This document shows positions 34,098 to 45,628 of a stretch of DNA of 50,164 nucleotides, in pieces. This DNA comes from Porogramme epimiltina (Eukaryota > Basidiomycota > Agaricomycetes > Polyporales > Polyporaceae): the NCBI GenBank assembly GCA_900155495.1, contig FTLJ01000496.1, positions 1-50,164 of the forward strand. The letters are read 5' to 3'. A model generated the notes under the pieces. The model was given only the letters and a program-made list of their open reading frames with translations, was not told where the DNA came from and did no database searches. Position 1 is the stretch's first letter. Every line of letters starts with the position of its first letter. Both the position numbers and the translations under genes were made by a program.

Positions 34098-34104
34098 TAT
34101 AAAG
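34098..34104 (+). promoter_or_regulatory. TATA box (TATAAAG)
   Basis: CTATAAAG lies about 100 bases upstream of the ATG at 34202. The sister gene at 42605 has the same TATAAAG 66 bases upstream of its ATG, so the element is shared by the two paralogues. Confidence 0.5.
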
Positions 34105-34201
34105 ACCATGGTCGCCTCCCTGGAATTCAACCCTCTCCGATCCGATCCTCCAGCGCTCTTCACCTTGTCTCTGAAGCTGCGCCCTGTACAGCACACCCAC
34201 G

Positions 34202-36652
34202 ATGCGTCTCCACTCCCTCTTCAATATACTACTAGGGATCGCACACGTGTCACTCGCAAGTGTAACTATATCCCCACTCGTCCTGCACGAGCGAAGATCT
34301 ACCACCCCATACGGCTGGTCTCTACACCGCCGTGCGGATCCCGATGCCATCATCCCTCTCACCTTCGCGCTCGCTCAATCCAATGTGGAGCGCCTCGAGG
34401 AGTATCTTCTTGACATCGCGGACCCCACGTCGCCAAGTTATGGCAAGCACTGGTCGCCCGCGAAGGTTGCAGCGACATTCCGTCCATCCTCGGAGACGAT
34501 CAACACTGTGCGGACATGGCTCATCAACGAGGGTGGTGTGGATCCGTCTCGCCTGCGGCTTAGCAAGGACAGGGGCTACCTCGATCTTAACGTGACCGTC
34601 GCGGAGGCGGAGGCAATGCTCGCGACACAGTATTTTGTGTACAAGCACGAGGACGGTACTCGGCATGTCGCTTGTGAAGAGGGATATCACCTCCCTGAGC
34701 ACGTCTCGAACCATGTCGACACAGTCTGGCCCACGGTGCATTTCGACGTCACCCCACTGTCTCGACGAAGTGCGGATACGGCGCCAGGCCGTGCACCCGC
34801 TCAAGCACGACCGTTATCCCAGAGTGATGTGTCGTCTCTGGTGCGTATTCAGTGCGTTTGCGTGTTGCAAACGGTTTCGGGAGCTAAATCACTCGATCAC
34901 GTATTCTAGGCCTCTATGGCTGATACTAGCGATTGTGCATCGGCCACAACGCTCGATTGCCTTCGCGGATTGTACAACTTCAACTACAAGCTGGCGGTCC
35001 CGGATAAGCACTCCATTGGCATCGGTCAGTAGGTTGTAATAACTCGCCCCTGAGCACTCCTGACGATTATGTAGTGGAGTTTGGAATGGAAACTCTCAAT
35101 CACGCGGATCTGGACTTGTTTTTCCAGCGGTATGACCCTGCTCAAGTCGGAACCCGTCCGACTTTCGTTAGTATTGATGGAGGCATGTTGTAAACCGCTG
35201 TTATACCGTTCGCCTCGCTAAATCAGCACTCAGGCATTTCCAACCAGTCTATCACTGACTTTAGCCTTCTCGCCGAACCTAACCTTGACTTCCAATATGC
35301 GATGGGTCTTCTCGGCGAGAACGCAACGGTCCTGCAGTACCAGGTCACGAACGATGGTACGTCCTCTACTAACTGCTTCGGGCGTTGTCGAATCTTTTTT
35401 GTTTTTACAGGCGGCCCAAGTTTCTCTTATCTGCAATATGATCTCTTGTTGAACGCACTCGACGGAGACTACTGTGATTTTGAGGGCGGCAACCCACCAG
35501 AATTGCCCTCGGAGTTCAACAATACCAATCGTAAGCTATATCTTCCCGAGATCCTAGCCATAGTCATCTGAGATTTGAATTTTGCTTGGTGTAGAGGACT
35601 GTGGTGGAAAGCCTCGCGCGAACGTCGTATCCATATCCTATGATCAGGTTGAGACTGCTTTTGGACCATTCTACTCGCAGAGGCAATGCACTGAATACGG
35701 GAAGGTGCGTTTCCTCTCTTCGTCGATGTATCTCTTTGCTCACACCTTCCATGATGGAAGCTATCCTTGACTGGTATCACGTTCCTCGTCAGCTCGGGCG
35801 ACAACGGCGTAGCAACGTTCAACAATTTTTGCGCCAACGAGAACGGTGGGTTCGAGATCGGAGGCACAACTTTCTCCCCTCACATCGGCAATACATGTCC
35901 ATATGTCACGTCCGTTGGCGCAACCCAAGTCAAGCTCGGGGTCCAGGTACGACGAGTACATCCTACGGTGTTCTATATCCGGCGCTGACGGGAGGCCCTA
36001 GGTCACTGACCCAAATCCAGAGATGGCAGCAGTCACCGACTTCAAGACCGGTGGAGGATTCTCCAACTACTTTCCACGCCCGTCCTTCCAGGATGCCGTC
36101 GTTCAGAGCTACATCGACCAACACACGGGGAACCTCAGCGCGACGGCGTTCAATCGCTCTGGACGTGCCTATCCAGACGTCGCCGCGAATGGGTGAGCTT
36201 TGCTTGTGTCGGCCTCATGTGCAATTGCTCACCTCTGGTGGCGACCCCCTTGCCCTTGTGTAGGCGCAATTTCCAGGTGTATCTTGACGGGAGCCTCTGG
36301 GCCGTGGGGGGAACGTCCGCTTCGGCCCCTACATGGGCCGCGATGATCACCGCCGTCAACGATGCGCGCATTGCCGCGGGGAAAGCGCCCGTCGGATGGG
36401 CGAATCCGGCTGTACGTCCGCTTTCACCTCCTTACACCCCTTTCATCATCTCACGCGGCCTTGGATGTGGTCTCGTAGCTGTACTCTGACGCGTTCTCTG
36501 ACGTGTTCAACGACATCACCAAGGGGGACAACAACGCGTGTGGGCCGGATGGGGATCTCGGCTTCCGTGCGGCGCCGGGGTGGGACCCGCTGACGGGTTT
36601 AGGTACGCCCAACTTCGAGAAGCTGCTCGCAGCATGGATGGCTCTCCCGTAA
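34202..36652 (+). CDS. S53 sedolisin / tripeptidyl-peptidase, second subfamily, paralogue 5
   Basis: Ten exons. The ATG at 34202 starts a signal peptide (LFNILLGIAHVSLAS). The propeptide contains HERRSTTPYGWSLHRRADPD, LLDIADPTSPSYGKHWSP and HVDTVWPTVHF, and a dibasic LSRRS suggests processing near the mature start. The mature part has DCASATTLDCLRGLYNF. Catalytic residues are AEPNLDFQY (Glu and Asp), SSGDNGVATF (Asp) and GGTSASAPTWAAM (Ser). The calcium-site region is FNDITKGDNNACG. This form matches the longer fungal secreted tripeptidyl-peptidases of the SED type. It shares all nine intron positions with the gene at 42605. Intron 3 appears to start with GC (GCATGT at 35183) instead of GT. 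All catalytic residues are intact. Confidence 0.94.
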
Positions 36653-37373
36653 AGATATTGCTCGTTCGGTAGAATGGGATGACAGATGCGCGTAGTAAGT
36701 TACCAGCCTCCATGTCTTCCGGATGGATATCTTACTTTTCATTGAGTCCTCATCGACGTCGGTGTGACGAGTCGTCCCGCGCTATTCCTGGCAAAGGATC
36801 TAGCCACACGATGGCGCGCGGATTCGCTGCTAGGGCACCGGGCGCAGCAGTCTCTAGGACTCAAAGTGGGATAGAGATGCTAGTGGATGTCAGGGGCGAC
36901 ACCGGTGGTCGGTTGATGTCCGCCCTTGTAATCAAGCGTGGTTATGAGCTGTACAATCTTTTCTGGAACGTGAGCGAGGGCATGAAGAGCTGTGTCAACG
37001 TTTCAACGGGGGTGAGAGAGTCAGAGTGTGCCAGAGTAATTGCATAATCACGCGTTGAAGTTGACGGGATGGTTTTGGCTACAACATACAATATAACAGC
37101 GACTAGACGAGGGATTACAACTTGTTGTAAGGCGCTCTATACTCGCATATTATTCACTTTCTGATCGATCATTGCGCAGTCTAGACTTTTGATGTGGCAA
37201 CGTTCCCTGGCCTACCACTGCCAGTGCTGCTCACGGCAAGCACCATTGTCGTTACTATCCACTAACGGTTGACTCGTTCATTTTCCCCGTGACATCTGGC
37301 CGCCATACACATAGGTGCGTTTAAAACTGCATCATTTACTTTCAATATTTCAAGCCGTGACCAGCAGGCCTGA
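36653..37373. other. Intergenic region
   Basis: About 0.7 kb between the fifth S53 gene and the HET-domain gene. Only chance frames are seen and no element is recognised. Confidence 0.5.
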
Positions 37374-39432
37374 ATGTGGCTGCTCAGTACCGATCGGGCC
37401 GAGCTTCATTTCTTCACTTCCCCCGATGCCATCGACGGAGGCTATGCCATCCTCTCTCACACCTGGGACGAACACGAGTCTACATTTCAGGACGTCCGGG
37501 AGCTCAAGGAGCGATGCCAGCTCTCAGGAGAGAACCCTCTCGACCTCGTTTCTTCCAAAATCCGGCACTGTTGCGTCGTAGCGGCGCGCGACGGGTTCCG
37601 ATGGGTGTGGATCGACACCTGCTGCATCGACAAGACTAGCAGCACCGAACTATCTGAGGCGATCAACTCCATGTTCCGCTGGTATGCCGAGTCGGAGGTG
37701 TGCTACGCCTTCCTCGCGGACGTCCCCGTTGGCGACGTGGCCAGCGCATCAGGTTCGGCCTTTCGCCGTGCGCGTTGGCACAAGCGCGGGTGGACGCTTC
37801 AAGAGCTCATAGCGCCCATTCACGTCGTCTTCCTCTCACGCGACTGGACACGGATCGGGAACAAGACAACCCTGACGACGCTCCTCGAAGAGATCACCAG
37901 CGTGCCGGCACAGGTGCTCACTCGCGAAGTCCACTTTCACGACCTCTCTATAGCAGAACGCATGTCGTGGGCATCAATGCGTGTAACGACACGTGCCGAG
38001 GACAAGGCGTACTGTCTTATGGGCCTCTTTAACGTCAACATGCCGACAATCTACGGGGAGGGACAGCAAGCCTTCCGCCGGCTACAGGAAGAGATTATGA
38101 AGCAGTCGATCGACTCTAGTCTTTTCGTCTGGGGAGACCCCGACGGATTTCATGACCACGTCTCGACAGTCCCCTTCGCCGAATTCTACGAGACCTTCAA
38201 CAGCTCGGTAAAGCACATCTACCTCCTTGCTCCGTCACCGCGCGATTTCCACGGGCGGTTTCGAGAAATGCCTGTGCAGTTCACTCCGAACGCGACTTCT
38301 CCTCTGCAGCCGTACCTGCCCCATCAATGGACAACGGAATATGTGAGTGCTTATGCTGCCCCTGCTCGTAGTATACTCCTGACAATCACGTGTTCAGGCG
38401 TCCCTCGACATGGATGAGCGCAAAACCAAGGGACCTTTTGGTATCATACAGCTTCCAAAATTCTCCATGACCAGCTACGGCGTGAAGTGCCGCTTCCCCA
38501 TCGCAGAGCTTGGAGACGGGTACGCGGTTGCTGTCCTCTTGTGCAACACTGAACGAGAGCACATCGGGCTCCTGCTTCATCCCTCGAACCTTCCCCTTCA
38601 GGACCCCACCAAGAGAAGGTACAATGTCGGCTATGCCCACGGGGATTCTGGCGGCGTACGGTGGCTTCGGCGGCTTCTGTCTCTTGGCGGCGACATCTAC
38701 AACCTCACGTTCAACGGGAAACCAATCAAAGCGGAATGGCAGGATATTTACATCGTGGAGGGCCCTCCGCCTGCGCGAGACGATCGAGGTCTCAGTCTCT
38801 CCTATTCTCTCAACAGCGTCACCACTGGTCCTCCGCCATTCCGCGTCCCACGCTGGATAGTCAGAAGGTTAGCGTCGCTTGGGATGGAAGACATGTCCGC
38901 CGTCGTGGAATGCAAGCCCGTCAACGGCAAGCCGTTCCTCTCCTCACTAATGGTCGAGAACAGGCAGTGGCAGGAGTCGTTGTGGATTGTTCTTGGGACG
39001 TGCACGCAGCGCGCCGTCTCCGCAACAACCGATCTTCAAGGTCACTGGGCAAAGGCCGTTGCCCATTACGAGGCCAACTGGGGTGAAGAGGTCAAAGTGG
39101 GCCACGACTGCGCAGTGCACCACATCGCAGCGTGGCCAGGGCGCACGAAGACTTTCGGGGACCCGGACGCTGAACGCAGCATAAGACTCTCCTTTACGCC
39201 CTGCCGTTTCGCGCCGGACGCTACGCTAGTACTTCACCTCGAGCTGGATGGCGACACGTACTCGAGGCTTCGGGCGGAAGCTCATGTTTCATTCCCCCCG
39301 CTCGCGGCTCTTGAGCCGCCACGAACATCTGATGCAACGGAACGTGCGACCCCGAAACGGAGCGCTGACGAGATAGAACCTCCACCAGCAGATCCTTATC
39401 GTCACCGCCCCCGACGTAGGCTGAGCACGTAA
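37374..39432 (+). CDS. HET-domain protein (heterokaryon-incompatibility type)
   Basis: Two exons (37374-38342 and 38398-39432, a 55-nt intron) encode 667 aa. The HET domain occupies about residues 25-150 with its three hallmarks: YAILSHTW, then RWVWIDTCCIDKTSSTELSE, then VCYAFLADV followed by RGWTLQELIAP. The following AEDKAYCLMGLFNVNMPTIYGEG segment is the usual extension of basidiomycete HET proteins. The C-terminal 340 residues have no recognised repeats (no WD40, NACHT or ankyrin). They end in a basic RHRPRRRLST tail after KRSADEIEPPP, which may be a nuclear signal. HET proteins in ascomycetes trigger incompatibility cell death, and recent work places the fold near TIR domains. In basidiomycetes they form large families of mostly unknown role. 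The start is the first ATG, six residues before the LSTDR run typical of the family. Confidence 0.93.
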
Positions 39433-42400
39433 TTCGCTCGTTCCTTCCACCTCCAACGTGTCCGCGCGGCGCTTCGAGCCTCAGGGGCCTGTTGAAGGCA
39501 TTCTATTCCTGTGGGTGCACCGTCTTGCCGGAGAAGAGGGCAGGGAGAAGAAAGGTCAGGGAGGAACGGTGGGAGGTCTAGGTTGGCGGCGGAGCGGGAC
39601 TGCCTGTCGGATGCACGTAAGTAATTTAGTCATCCTTTGTTCCTACTACAGACATTCACTTTCTATATAGAGTGCTCGTCCTCCGAGTAGTAAGGCGCAT
39701 TTGGATATAGTCTAGGTACTTGTCGCCTTGTGAGTATTCGGGGGCGGTAATTCAAGCTTTACGACATACCTTTTCTCTACAAGACGCCATTTCAGCGTTG
39801 CATTGCGCTGCATGTCTCATGGAAATGAGCATATCTCGGCGGGAAACTCGGCCCTCGCCCGCAAGAGTGACCCATCGGTAAGCCGCTTCCCCTATTGGCC
39901 TTCTGCCCATGCAGAGAACTGATCCATGGTGCTGGCGCTCTCCTCTCAAGTACTCAAGAGCGTGGTCCGCTGCATCACGGAGGGCAACAAGTTCGCATGT
40001 AGGCAGAACGGGTCTCTCGGGTTCGCCGCCCCGCCTGGCCGAAACACCGTCGCCGGCCTGGGTATATCCGACTTCCAGAAACCCCTGGCGGCATTCTTCC
40101 CTATCCCTCAGACGTGCGACCTACGGATGAAGGAAGCATGGACCATATGGCAATTTGCTGCCCCTTGGATCCACATTGGACCAGAGACTGTCGAGGCTTC
40201 GGACATCACGGCTAAGGAGCCTAGATGTAGGCTTTGAGCGCATGTAAGCACAATCTGCGTGTAGATACCCAACACTTTGTGGTCCGGCATGAACGACCCG
40301 ACATAAACGTTACGAGCATGCGCTCGTCCACGGTCATATATCCTATCGGACCCGTGCCGGTGATGTAGTGTCAGGCACAGTGGCTCACGCGAATGGGCGT
40401 TAGGCATCGTCGCGGAAGTCCCGCCACTGTGGGCCTCGGTGTCCCTCGCAATTCTTGTTAAGCCTCGTCATAGTAGGCAATACTGGGCCAGACATATGGA
40501 TGATACATAACAATCGCTTGTGCCTTCATCTCGAAGATCTCCGGCCACCGTGGCGCTAACTCCGAATCTATCATGTCCCTTGTAGCTGTGTTCGAGGGTT
40601 TTCCGAATGCGCAGCACGACATCACGGAGGGTACACGGCTTGCTCGTGGACGGGATGCAGAGTCTGAGTCCATGGCCGCGTCTAGCCGCGTCCCGCCGCT
40701 TTGATCGTGACTCGACCTTGCGGTCTTGTCTAAGAAGTTGTTGTCAAAGTGAGCTTCGTCACTTCTACGTCGCTATCTAGCCAATGTCCAGGCCGATGCT
40801 AGGCGGAACTGCCGAGGGCGTAAATTTTCGCGACTCGCCATTCCACTCATCATGGATGCCGCACAATACGTTCGAGACCCAGAAGGATGAAGGGGGTTAA
40901 AGTGAGCGTAACTTACGACATTGAAACGTAAGGGCCGCCCCGGAGTGTGCCTGAGTGTAGGGGAATCTCCTCCGCGATAACCCGTCGGGGTTGCACCCGT
41001 TGAGTATACTACGCTCTCGGACTCCCGGGAGTCCCAAGTCTCCCCCGCAACGGCAACGGTCAGAGCACTGATTAGATGAAATGATTTAACAGTGTCATTA
41101 GTGATGAAAACAAGCATTAAGTTGCGAGGAAAACCAGTCTTTTTTGAGTCGCAATCATGACGACACTGAGTCCCCGACTCTTGTCAGCGGTTTGAAGGCG
41201 AAATCAGCGCTAGCGCTGGCGGGCTACACGCGCGGCAGCTCGTGAATTCGGGGCCCAGGCCTCTATCCAAATAAGGAAATCGATAAACACCGTCACCGGA
41301 ACTTGCCGAACACTTTGCAGCCGAGTCTGACAAGCAACCTGCAGCCTGGCGAGTCTACTCTTGCCATACCCAACCTACACTCTCATTTGACTGTACGACA
41401 CGTATATCATTGCTGAAGGTATCTGAACGGAGATTCACCCTGTGTCCTACGAACACACGGAAGGCTGCGAATGCACTAAACGATCAGTGAGTAATAGCTT
41501 TTATGCCCATCCAGCAGTCCCTGTTGCAAATAGTATACGTAACGTCTCGGCGGCATCCATTGCCCAGGTCTCTCAGCTGGCTGCACCAGTGAACCATACT
41601 CGTCTCCGTAGATCATATACTGACCTCTTCCCGTAGCTCCACCAGTGGCATACACGACACGCCCCTTCTGCCTTATCTCCACAAGAACGTCTTGACCGGC
41701 GCCATCTCAGCGCTCGTACTTTCCACTCGTTGTCGTCCCGGGCCTCCGGGCCCCGAGCCGTCCGGGTATGATGCCGTTTTCTCTGAGACTTGATCACTCT
41801 AAATGGAGTCATGTACGCCTAGGCTCAGCGCCGTCGCAGAACAAATCGCTACCAGAGATCTCACCATCATGGGTCGGACACAAGGCTTATGCCGTATTAC
41901 ATCGACGGACTATGCGTAAGTACTCCGGTTCTTCGTGCTGTTTGCTGCTTAGTATGCTAACACAATGCCCCCTATATAGTCGATAAGGGTACCTGAATAT
42001 CCATGTATAGAAATCGATGAAACCATTCAAGCACATGCATGGGTATCCATGAACTTCGAGCTCTTCGTTGCCTCCAACTCCAGGGGAATGACCGCTCCTT
42101 GGGCTCGCACCCATGCTTTTCTCAGAACTCGGCGCTCTGCCTCGAACCGGCAGGAACGGAGCCTCGAAGAACGTGGATATCTTCTGCCGGCTTGCCAGTA
42201 AGCCTGGAATTGTCTGAGGTTAGAACTTGGTCTATCACTGGCGATAGAGATGTTGAGAACTGAACAAAAGAACAGGGGAAACGGCGCGAACACTCTCTCG
42301 ACGGCCGAAATCACACGCAAGGCCGAGATCGATATGACGGCAGTCAGCCTCGACGCTAGACGCTACCGCCTCTCACGCGGCTATCCACTTCCATGCGCCG

Positions 42401-42604
42401 GTGGCCACCGCCAGCCAGCCGCCGGAGCCTCACAAGGCAATCACTCTGTCAGCCTCAACAAGGAAACATCGCGCGCATTTCGGCCGCGACCCCTCTGTCC
42501 GCACGCCGCAGGTTCGGCCATCCAGTGTTTCTGCCGCATATAAAGCGCGTCGTTACCTGCACCGGTGCAATCATCGGACTCCCCTTCCACCGCTGCAGCA
42601 CGAC
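39433..42604. other. Long gene-poor region
   Basis: About 3.2 kb between the HET gene and the sixth S53 gene. Frames at 39926-40237 (+) and 40458-40673 (-, with RWPEIFEMKAQAIVMYHPY) look somewhat protein-like. A minus-strand ATG frame at 40773-41117 begins with a hydrophobic segment. None shows a family motif or a convincing splice pattern, so they are left uncalled. A TATAAAG box lies at 42539. Confidence 0.45.
42539..42545 (+). promoter_or_regulatory. TATA box (TATAAAG)
   Basis: CATATAAAG, 66 bases upstream of the ATG at 42605, matching the TATAAAG of the sister gene at 34202. The reading frame is open far upstream of 42605, but this box supports starting there. Confidence 0.5.
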
Positions 42605-45264
42605 ATGCTCTCTCGGCCTTTCCGCACACTCTTAGGTGTCGCGGTCCTCGCGCTCGCTGTGGGTTCCGCAGCTGGCTCGGTCATCACTCCGCGTGTCGTG
42701 CACGAAAGGCGCGCGATCACCCCGCGCGGTTGGTCCTTGCAGCGCCGCGCAGACCCCGCCCGCACCATCCCCCTTTCCTTCGCGCTCGCCGAGTCCAACG
42801 TGCACAATCTCGAGGCGTACCTGCTGGACATCGCGGACCCCGCGTCACCCAACTACGGGAAACACTGGACCCCTGCCCGCGTCGCTGAAACATTCCGACC
42901 GTCGTCGGACGCGGTCGACACCGTCCGCGAATGGCTGACTGGCGAGGGCGGTGTCGATCCCGCGCGCATCCGCCTTAGCAAGGACGGCGGTTACCTCGAC
43001 CTGCACGTGACTGTCGCCGAGGCGGAATCGATGCTGGGGACGGAGTACTACGAGTACGAGCACAAGGACGGGACGCGACACATCGCCTGCAAGGACAGTT
43101 ATCACCTTCCTGAACATGTCGCGAAGCACGTCGACACGGTCTGGCCCACGGTCCACTTCGATGTGGTTCCGCTGTCCCGGAGGAGCGACGTCGAGACTGC
43201 ACCTGGTCGCTCGCTGGCTCAGGGCGCACGTTCACCCATGGGCCTTTTGAAGACCGAGGTAAGTCCTACCAGAACATGTGTCTTTCTATCTTTCTGTCGC
43301 TCACTAGTTCTTGCATAGTCGACGGAGGCCACTCCTACCAATTGCGACTCCGCCACGACTCTGGATTGCCTTCGCGCCCTATACAACTTCAACTACACCC
43401 TCAAGGTTCCTACTCAACACTCGTTAGGTGTCGGTACGTCCTTTGGGCTGGTTAAAGTCAAAGACCCCGAGAACTAACACTATTTTAGTCGAGTTTGGAA
43501 CAGAGACCTTGAACTTCGCAGACCTCGACACCTTTTTCAGGGCGTACGACTCTTCGCAGGTCGGGAAGCGGCCAACGTTCGTCGGCATCGATGGAGGTAT
43601 GCATTCACCCCTCAACGTCCGGTTTAGAACCCATCTAATCTCTCAATCAGCCATCTCTAACCAATCTATCACCGACGTCAACCTCCTCCTGGAATCGAAT
43701 CTCGACTTCCAGTATGCCATGGGCCTTCTGGGCGGGAGCGCCAACGTCCTGCAGTACCAAGTGACCAACAGCGGTGCGTCCCAGACTGTTCTCTTCGCAT
43801 GCGCTGCTAAGCGTCTTTTCTGTGCCTCGTTAACCCCAACAGGCGGGCCCAGTTTCCCCTACCTGCAGTACGACCTGCTTCTCAACGCGCTCGACGCGGA
43901 CTACTGTTCGTTCCAAGGCGGGAACCCTTCCCAACTCTCGCAGTACACTCCTAGTAACGGTAATCGAAACGTCCCACCGTTGCCTGCTGCAGCGCACAGC
44001 AGTCTGATCACATACATTTGCAGAGGACTGTGGCAACAAAGCCCGCGCGAACGTCGTCTCGATCTCGTACGACCAAGTCGAGTCCGCCTTTGGCTCCGCG
44101 GCGGCGCAGCGACAGTGCACCGAGTACGGCAAGGTACGTCCGCCCCCGCGGTGACTCTTCACCTTCACGCAGCGTCTCACCACCGCCTCTGCTCGCACGC
44201 GCTCCTGCCCCCGCTCACACGCGCCCCTGCGCCCGACCGCCCGCCTACCGCGACGCACGATCGCAGCTGTCCTTGACGGGTATCACGTTCCTCATCAGCT
44301 CCGGCGACAACGGCGTCGCGACGTTCAACAACGTCTGCATGAACGACTACGGCGGGCTCCTCGCGGGCCAGCCCGACTTTACGCCACACGTCGGGAACAC
44401 CTGCCCGTACGTCACCTCGGTCGGCGCGACACAAGTCAAGTCAGGCGTCCCGGTGCGTCCCTCGCGCCCGCTCTCCCCCCTCCCTAATTCGCGCGCGCCG
44501 TGCCTGACGCGCGTACGTGCCTTCCACTTCCGCTCATGTAGGTGACGGACGCGAACCCCGAGATCGCGGTGAACGAGTTCAAGTCCGGCGGCGGGTTCTC
44601 GAACTACTTCCCGCGGCCGTCCTTCCAGGACGCGGCCGTGCAGAGCTACGTCGACCAGTACACGAGCGCGCTCTCCGCGACCGCGTTCAACCGCTCCGGG
44701 CGCGCGTACCCCGACGTCTCCGCGAACGGGTGCGTCTACTCGCGCCACCCCTTTCCCTCCATCTGTCCTTCGCAGCCGAGGTGCGCTGACGCGCGGGTGC
44801 GGGCGCAGGCACAACTACCAGGTGTACATCGACCAGGGCCTCTGGAACGTCTGGGGCACGTCCGCGTCGACGCCCGTGTGGGCCGCGATGATCACTGCCG
44901 TGAACGACGCGCGCATCGCCGCGGGCAAGAGCCCCGTCGGGTGGGCGAACCCTGCAGTGCGTCTCCCTCCCCCTCTCGCTCGCGCTCACACTCATACTGA
45001 CTTGCCCGCAACCCCCCTCTTCCTCCCCTCCCTTCCCACCGCGCTTCGCCTCCCTCCCTCTCTCTCTCCCTCGCGCGCGCGCCCTGCCAGCTCTACTCAG
45101 ACGCCTTCGCCGACGTCTTCCACGACATCACCTCCGGCGACAACTTCGCGTGCGGCCCCGGCCAGACGCTCGGGTTCACCGCGCAGCCGGGCTGGGACCC
45201 CGTCACGGGCCTCGGCACGCCCGACTTCGCGAAGCTCCTCGACGCGTGGCTCGCGCTCCCCTAA
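42605..45264 (+). CDS. S53 sedolisin / tripeptidyl-peptidase, second subfamily, paralogue 6
   Basis: Ten exons with the same nine intron positions as the gene at 34202. The ATG at 42605 gives a signal peptide (LLGVAVLALAVGSAAG). The propeptide holds HERRAITPRGWSLQRRADPA and LLDIADPASPNYGKHWTP, and ends near HVDTVWPTVHFDVVPLSRRS. The mature part has NCDSATTLDCLRALYNF. Catalytic residues are LESNLDFQY (Glu and Asp), SSGDNGVATF (Asp) and WGTSASTPVWAAM (Ser). The calcium-site region is FHDITSGDNFACG and the end reads LTGLGTP-like VTGLGTPDFAKLLDAW. The 3' half is far richer in G/C than its sister, and the last intron is a 130-nt pyrimidine tract against about 60 nt in the sister. Intron 3 uses a normal GT donor here. 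All catalytic residues are intact; probably a secreted acid tripeptidyl-peptidase. Confidence 0.95.
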
Positions 45265-45628
45265 ACCCGCGCCCGTGGCCGTGGACGAGGGTTCAGCGGA
45301 GGTAGGCGAAGCGGAAGGGCGATGGGCGCGATGGGCGATAGGAGGAGCGAGAAGGCGGGCACGCCGGCGGGGCGGCTTCTTTTGGGGCGCTGGAGCGGGC
45401 GCGCGCGCAAGAGATAAGGGAGAGTTTGGTTTGGGAGCTAAGCGGGCGGGGAGGCGACGCGGCCCGCCCGCCGACCCAGGGCCCGCGATCACCGCATATG
45501 GATGGATAATAGACTCATGTTGTACAGTACGCTACACCGCGCGTGGCCCTTTAGGCGGGCGCGCGCTGCGATACCTAACTAATAGTAATACGAACGCGAC
45601 TCGCTAGAGCACACGCCTGAGTTATATT
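45265..45628. other. Short intergenic region between converging genes
   Basis: About 360 bases of G/C-rich 3' flanking sequence shared by the convergent S53 and DUF6533 genes. No gene or terminator-like structure was recognised. Confidence 0.5.

Larger units (their letters stand above)
32875..34201. other. Intergenic region, divergent S53 promoters
   Basis: About 1.3 kb between the divergent fourth and fifth S53 genes. A plus-strand frame around 33640-33760 reads protein-like (DAVVSLSPTLPWLSLPFEG) but gives no family or gene model. A GTCGC pentamer run lies at 33883-33899 and a TATAAAG box at 34098. Confidence 0.5.

Noticed and set aside
40773..41117. Minus-strand ATG frame with a hydrophobic start, possible small secreted protein
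   Set aside because: No cleavage site, Cys pattern, splice pattern or family could be seen. It lies in a gene-poor region with many chance frames of this size.
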